A DNA stretch of 28,528 nt from an uncultured Lachnospiraceae bacterium (GTDB lineage: Bacteria > Bacillota > Clostridia > Lachnospirales > Lachnospiraceae): contig CAKRQV010000023.1 in the NCBI GenBank assembly GCA_934394565.1, forward strand, positions 1-28,528, read 5' to 3'. Of this stretch, positions 24,837 through 28,528 are shown one piece after another. The position numbers and the translations under genes were made by a program. Each line of letters opens with the position of its first letter. Within the stretch, counting starts at the first letter, position 1. The notes beneath the pieces are model-generated. The model ran no database searches. It saw only the letters and a list, made by a program, of their open reading frames with translations, and was not told where the DNA came from.

Positions 24837-25250
24837 ATGCCTACATTTAACCAGTTAGTTAGAAAAGGACGTGAGACATCTGTAAAGAAGTCCACAGCTC
24901 CGGCTCTTCAGAAAAGCTTCAACTCTCTGAAGAAAAAATCCACAGATATGTCTTCCCCGCAGAAGAGAGGTGTTTGTACAGCCGTTAAGACTGCAACACC
25001 GAAAAAGCCGAACTCAGCTCTTAGAAAAATCGCCAGAGTTCGTCTTTCCAACGGAATCGAAGTAACATCCTACATTCCGGGTGAAGGTCACAACTTACAG
25101 GAGCACAGTGTTGTACTGATCCGTGGTGGTCGTGTTAAAGACTTACCTGGTACCAGATACCACATTATCAGAGGTACACTTGATACCGCTGGTGTTGCTA
25201 ACAGAAAACAGGCCCGTTCCAAATACGGTGCTAAGAAACCGAAAAAATAA
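24837..25250 (+). CDS. rpsL: 30S ribosomal protein S12
   Basis: Decoding-site protein of the small subunit. The 137-residue sequence starts MPTFNQLVRKGRETSVKK and has TPKKPNSALRKIARVRLSNG and HSVVLIRGGRVKDLPGTRYH. The lysines and proline at which streptomycin resistance usually arises (TPKKPNS and KDLPG) are wild type. AGGAGGTGA is 6 bases before the ATG. It heads the rpsL-rpsG-fusA operon. Confidence 0.99.
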   Translation: MPTFNQLVRKGRETSVKKSTAPALQKSFNSLKKKSTDMSSPQKRGVCTAVKTATPKKPNSALRKIARVRLSNGIEVTSYIPGEGHNLQEHSVVLIRGGRVKDLPGTRYHIIRGTLDTAGVANRKQARSKYGAKKPKK

Positions 25251-25455
25251 TATAGCAGCTGCTTAATGCAGAAGCGACACTATATCAAAAACAGTATCAC
25301 AACTAGAACGTTAGTACGGAATTCCATATACCCTGTCGGTTGCGGGTCATATAGAGAATTTACTCGTGCGAACACAAGTGAAACAGTGCGAACTGCAGGC
25401 GCTGCTTCGAGTGAGTACCTGTGAGATAATCATTTTGATTAAGGAGGGAAGTAAC
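25251..25455 (+). promoter_or_regulatory. Structured rpsL-rpsG spacer, possible S7 regulatory region
   Basis: These 205 bases lie inside an operon whose other gaps are mostly short. Partly complementary AATTCCATATACCC (25321-25333 region) and GGGTCATATAGAGAATT (25344-25360 region) can form one hairpin. ACTCG (25362-25366) and CGAGT (25408-25412) enclose a second, with CAGTGC/GCGCTG (25384-25389, 25399-25404) inside. GTGCGAAC occurs twice, 20 bases apart (25366 and 25386). No promoter was found. In E. coli, S7 binds the spacer between these same genes; a like role here is inference. Confidence 0.5.
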
Positions 25456-25926
25456 GTGCCACGTAAAGGACATACCCAGAAAAGAGATGTTTTAGCAGAT
25501 CCGATGTACAATAGCAAAGTGGTTACCAAACTTATCAACAACATCATGCTTGATGGTAAGAAAGGCGTAGCCCAGAAGATCGTATACGGAGCTTTCGCTA
25601 AGATGGAAGAGAAAGCCGGAAAACCGGCTCTTGAAGTATTTGAAGAAGCTATGAACAACATTATGCCGGTTCTTGAAGTTAAAGCAAGACGTATCGGTGG
25701 TGCTACCTACCAGGTTCCGATCGAGGTTAGACCGGATCGTCGTCAGGCTCTGGCACTTCGCTGGATCACCCTGTTCTCCCGCAAGAGAGGCGAGAAAACA
25801 ATGGAAGACAGACTGGCTAATGAACTTTTAGACGCCATGAACAATACTGGCGCATCTGTAAAGCGTAAAGAAGATATGCATAAGATGGCAGAGGCTAATA
25901 AGGCATTTGCTCATTACAGATTCTAA
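25456..25926 (+). CDS. rpsG: 30S ribosomal protein S7
   Basis: Primary 16S rRNA-binding protein that starts assembly of the 30S head and contacts the E-site tRNA. The protein is 156 residues, the standard length, beginning (V/M)PRKGHTQKRDVLADPMYNS and including GGATYQVPIEVRPDRRQALALRW. The start is GTG 25456, fixed by AAGGAGGGAA; an open frame from 25366 includes leader sequence and is not used. fusA follows after 14 bases. Confidence 0.98.
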   Translation: MPRKGHTQKRDVLADPMYNSKVVTKLINNIMLDGKKGVAQKIVYGAFAKMEEKAGKPALEVFEEAMNNIMPVLEVKARRIGGATYQVPIEVRPDRRQALALRWITLFSRKRGEKTMEDRLANELLDAMNNTGASVKRKEDMHKMAEANKAFAHYRF

Positions 25927-25940
25927 AGGAGGAAAACCCA

Positions 25941-28058
25941 TTGGCTGGTAGAGAATATCCATTAGAGAGAACCAGAAATATCGGTATTATGGCTCATATC
26001 GATGCAGGAAAGACTACTCTGACAGAGCGTATCCTGTATTATACCGGTGTTAACTATAAAATCGGTGATACCCACGAAGGTACTGCTACCATGGACTGGA
26101 TGGAGCAGGAGCAGGAGCGTGGTATTACCATCACATCTGCAGCTACAACCTGTCACTGGACACACCAGTTAAACAATAAGCCGCAGCCGGGTGCTTTAGA
26201 GCATCGTATCAACATCATTGATACTCCTGGACACGTAGACTTTACTGTTGAGGTAGAGCGTTCTCTTCGTGTACTGGATGGTGCAGTTGGTGTATTCTGT
26301 GCAAAGGGTGGTGTAGAGCCGCAGTCTGAGAACGTTTGGAGACAGGCTGATACCTACAATGTACCGCGTATGGCATTCATCAACAAGATGGATATCCTGG
26401 GTGCAGATTTCTACAGAGCTGTAGATCAGATCAGAGACAGACTTGGTAAGAACGCTATCGTTCTTCAGCTGCCGATCGGTAAGGAAGATGAGTTCAAGGG
26501 AATCATCGACCTGTTCGAAATGAAAGCATATATCTACAACGACGAGAAGGGTGATGACATCTCTATCGTTGACATTCCGGAAGACATGGCTGACGATGCA
26601 GAGCTGTACCATACAGAGCTGATCGAGAAAGTGTGTGAGCTGGATGATGATCTGATGATGGCTTACCTTGAGGATGAGATCCCGTCTGTAGATGAGATGA
26701 AAGCAGCCCTTCGTAAGGCTACATGTGAGTGCCGCGCCGTTCCGGTATGCTGCGGTACTGCATACAGAAACAAAGGTGTTCAGAAGCTTCTGGACGCTAT
26801 CATTGATTACATGCCGGCACCGACAGATATCCCGGATATCACCGGTACCGACCTGGATGGCAACGAAGTTACTCGTAAATCTTCTGATGACGAGCCGTTC
26901 GCTGCTCTGGCATTCAAGATCATGACTGACCCGTTCGTTGGTAAACTGGCATACTTCCGCGTATACTCAGGTACCATGAACTCCGGTTCCTATGTACTGA
27001 ATGCTACAAAAGGCAAAAAAGAGCGTGTTGGACGTATCCTGCAGATGCATGCCAACAAGCGTATGGAGCTGGATAAGGTTTACTCCGGTGATATCGCAGC
27101 TGCTATCGGTTTCAAAAACACCACAACAGGTGATACCATCTGTGACGAGCAGCATCCGGTAATCCTGGAGTCCATGGAGTTCCCGGAGCCGGTTATCGAG
27201 CTGGCTATCGAGCCGAAGACCAAAGCAGGTCAGGGCAAGCTGGGTGAATCCCTTGCTAAACTGGCTGAGGAGGATCCGACATTCCGTGCTCATACAGATC
27301 AGGAAACTGGTCAGACAATCATCGCTGGTATGGGTGAGCTTCATCTGGAGATCATCGTTGACCGTCTGCTTCGTGAGTTCAAGGTAGAGGCAAACGTAGG
27401 TGCTCCGCAGGTTGCTTACAAAGAGACCATTACAAAGGCTGTTGATGTTGACAGTAAATATGCTAAGCAGTCCGGTGGTCGTGGTCAGTACGGTCACTGT
27501 AAAGTTAAATTCGAGCCGATGGATGCCAACGGTGAGGAACTGTACAAGTTCGAGTCCACTGTTGTCGGCGGTGCTATTCCGAAGGAGTACATCCCGGCTG
27601 TAGGCGAAGGTATCGAAGAGGCTATGAAGGCTGGTCAGCTGGGTGGATTCCCGGTTGTTGGTGTACACGCTAACGTATACGATGGTTCCTACCATGAGGT
27701 CGATTCCAGTGAGATGGCATTCCACATCGCTGGTTCTCTGGCTTTCAAAGAGGCTATGCAGAAAGCAGCCCCGATCCTTCTTGAGCCGATCATGAAGGTA
27801 GAGGTTACCATGCCGGAAGAGTACATGGGTGATGTTATCGGTGACATCAACTCCCGTCGTGGCCGTATCGAAGGTATGGAAGATATCGGTGGCGGTAAGA
27901 TGGTCAAAGGTTTTGTTCCGCTGGCTGAGATGTTCGGTTATGCAACAGACCTTCGTTCCAGAACACAGGGACGTGGTAACTACTCCATGTTCTTCGAGAA
28001 ATACGAGCCGGTACCGAAGAGTGTACAGGAAAAAGTACTTTCCAAGACTGCAAAATAA
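25941..28058 (+). CDS. fusA: Elongation factor G
   Basis: Translocase GTPase moving tRNAs and mRNA after peptide bond formation. The 705-residue protein has G1 AHIDAGKTTLTERIL (residues 17-31), the switch region MDWMEQEQERGITI, G3 DTPGHVDF and G4 NKMD. Domain II follows, then domain IV with GGRGQYGHCKVKFEP and the C-terminal RSRTQGRGNYSM. The start is TTG at 25941, following AAAGGAGG by 8 bases; the next in-frame ATG would cut into the G1 region. This length and start fit canonical EF-G1 rather than the EF-G2 or TetM-type paralogues. Confidence 0.98.
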   Translation: MAGREYPLERTRNIGIMAHIDAGKTTLTERILYYTGVNYKIGDTHEGTATMDWMEQEQERGITITSAATTCHWTHQLNNKPQPGALEHRINIIDTPGHVDFTVEVERSLRVLDGAVGVFCAKGGVEPQSENVWRQADTYNVPRMAFINKMDILGADFYRAVDQIRDRLGKNAIVLQLPIGKEDEFKGIIDLFEMKAYIYNDEKGDDISIVDIPEDMADDAELYHTELIEKVCELDDDLMMAYLEDEIPSVDEMKAALRKATCECRAVPVCCGTAYRNKGVQKLLDAIIDYMPAPTDIPDITGTDLDGNEVTRKSSDDEPFAALAFKIMTDPFVGKLAYFRVYSGTMNSGSYVLNATKGKKERVGRILQMHANKRMELDKVYSGDIAAAIGFKNTTTGDTICDEQHPVILESMEFPEPVIELAIEPKTKAGQGKLGESLAKLAEEDPTFRAHTDQETGQTIIAGMGELHLEIIVDRLLREFKVEANVGAPQVAYKETITKAVDVDSKYAKQSGGRGQYGHCKVKFEPMDANGEELYKFESTVVGGAIPKEYIPAVGEGIEEAMKAGQLGGFPVVGVHANVYDGSYHEVDSSEMAFHIAGSLAFKEAMQKAAPILLEPIMKVEVTMPEEYMGDVIGDINSRRGRIEGMEDIGGGKMVKGFVPLAEMFGYATDLRSRTQGRGNYSMFFEKYEPVPKSVQEKVLSKTAK

Positions 28059-28075
28059 TCGGTTTACCGATTTTT
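28057..28075 (+). terminator. Short hairpin after fusA, possible weak terminator
   Basis: AATCGG (28057-28062) and CCGATT (28067-28072) with loop TTTA, followed by TTT. The 6-bp stem starts within the fusA stop codon. Weak; some read-through into tuf is likely. Confidence 0.45.
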
Positions 28076-28078
28076 AGC

Positions 28079-28107
28079 TTGCAAATATGGGGCTTTTACC
28101 CTATAAT
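28079..28107 (+). promoter_or_regulatory. tuf promoter
   Basis: TTGCAA (28079-28084), 17-base spacer, TATAAT (28102-28107). It allows tuf to be expressed apart from fusA. A short GCCC/GGGC hairpin lies in the leader before AAGGAGG. Confidence 0.75.
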
Positions 28108-28182
28108 CATATTCAGCAGGCTTGAACTGAAACAATCATATTGAAAGCCCTTAGGGCAAGATTTTTAAGGAGGACTTTAGAA

Positions 28183-28528
28183 ATGGCTAAAGCAAAATTT
28201 GACAGAAGCAAACCGCATTGTAACATCGGTACAATTGGTCACGTTGACCATGGTAAAACAACTCTGACAGCTGCTATCACAAAAGTACTGGCTGAGAGAG
28301 TTGCTGGTAACGCAAAGGTAGATTTCGAGAACATCGATAAAGCTCCGGAAGAGAGAGAGCGTGGTATCACAATCTCCACAGCACACGTTGAGTATCAGAC
28401 AGAAAAACGTCACTACGCTCACGTAGACTGCCCAGGCCATGCCGATTATGTAAAGAACATGATCACAGGTGCTGCTCAGATGGATGGTGCTATCCTGGTT
28501 GTAGCTGCTACTGATGGTGTTATGGCTC
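28183..28528 (+). CDS. tuf: Elongation factor Tu (5' part, cut by window end)
   Basis: Delivers aminoacyl-tRNA to the ribosome. The first 115 codons are present: MAKAKFDRSKPHCNIGTIGH, G1 GHVDHGKTT (19-27), the switch EERERGITI and G3 DCPGHADY. The N-terminus is normal, and AAGGAGG lies about 9 bases before the ATG. The C-terminal two thirds lie beyond the window. Confidence 0.98.
   Translation, partial: MAKAKFDRSKPHCNIGTIGHVDHGKTTLTAAITKVLAERVAGNAKVDFENIDKAPEERERGITISTAHVEYQTEKRHYAHVDCPGHADYVKNMITGAAQMDGAILVVAATDGVMA

Noticed and set aside
24580..24858. 92-codon plus-strand frame before rpsL
   Set aside because: It crosses the rpsL promoter, leader and start codon in another frame and has no ribosome site.
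25366..25455. N-terminal extension of S7
   Set aside because: S7 has a standard 156-residue length from GTG 25456 with AAGGAGGG upstream; the extension translates structured leader.
1..28528. CRISPR array, transposon, prophage, tRNA or defence system
   Set aside because: No regularly spaced repeats, transposase, integrase, attachment-site duplication or tRNA cloverleaf was seen on reading both strands.

Overview
The window is a conserved housekeeping stretch of a spore-forming, low-to-moderate GC Gram-positive chromosome. It is most likely a Lachnospiraceae-type clostridium. The signs are the order rpmG-secE-nusG-rplKA-rplJL-rpoBC-rpsL-rpsG-fusA-tuf, a long Bacillus-type SRP RNA with an Alu domain, a YyaC-type sporulation protein, strong AGGAGG ribosome binding sites and promoters with 17-bp spacers. 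Genus-level assignment is inference.

Left part (1-4640): four consecutive hairpins (33-243) lie beyond the 3' end of a small minus-strand gene of unknown function. After a gene-free stretch with the proC promoter come proC (proline synthesis) and a large membrane LTA-synthase-like sulfatase-fold enzyme with its own promoter. A bidirectional terminator separates the latter from the SRP RNA gene on the minus strand.

Middle part (4640-12915): back-to-back promoters drive the SRP RNA leftward and, rightward, an operon of a phosphofructokinase-family enzyme, dnaX, ebfC (ybaB) and recR. A minus-strand yyaC-like gene converges on recR with abutting stop codons. Then follow three envelope-type genes: a LysM protein whose cytoplasmic N-terminal domain resembles a JAB/MPN fold lacking its metal ligands, a single-pass DUF5711-like protein with a propeller-like ectodomain, and a CvpA-like membrane protein.

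Right part (12850-28528): the transcription and translation block. Transcription units start at promoters before rpmG, rplJ, rpoB, rpsL and tuf, and are separated by intrinsic terminators. RNA regulation is visible as two near-identical L1-binding-like hairpins (before rplK and before rplA) and an L10 leader with an attenuator before rplJ. A structured 205-base spacer lies between rpsL and rpsG. The window ends inside tuf.

I see no transposon, prophage, CRISPR array, tRNA or defence system. No wholly new system is evident. The items most worth following are the degenerate JAB-like/LysM protein with its two neighbours, the hairpin cluster at the left edge, the promoter sitting in a terminator loop at 12854-12914, the doubled L1 motif and the rpsL-rpsG spacer.
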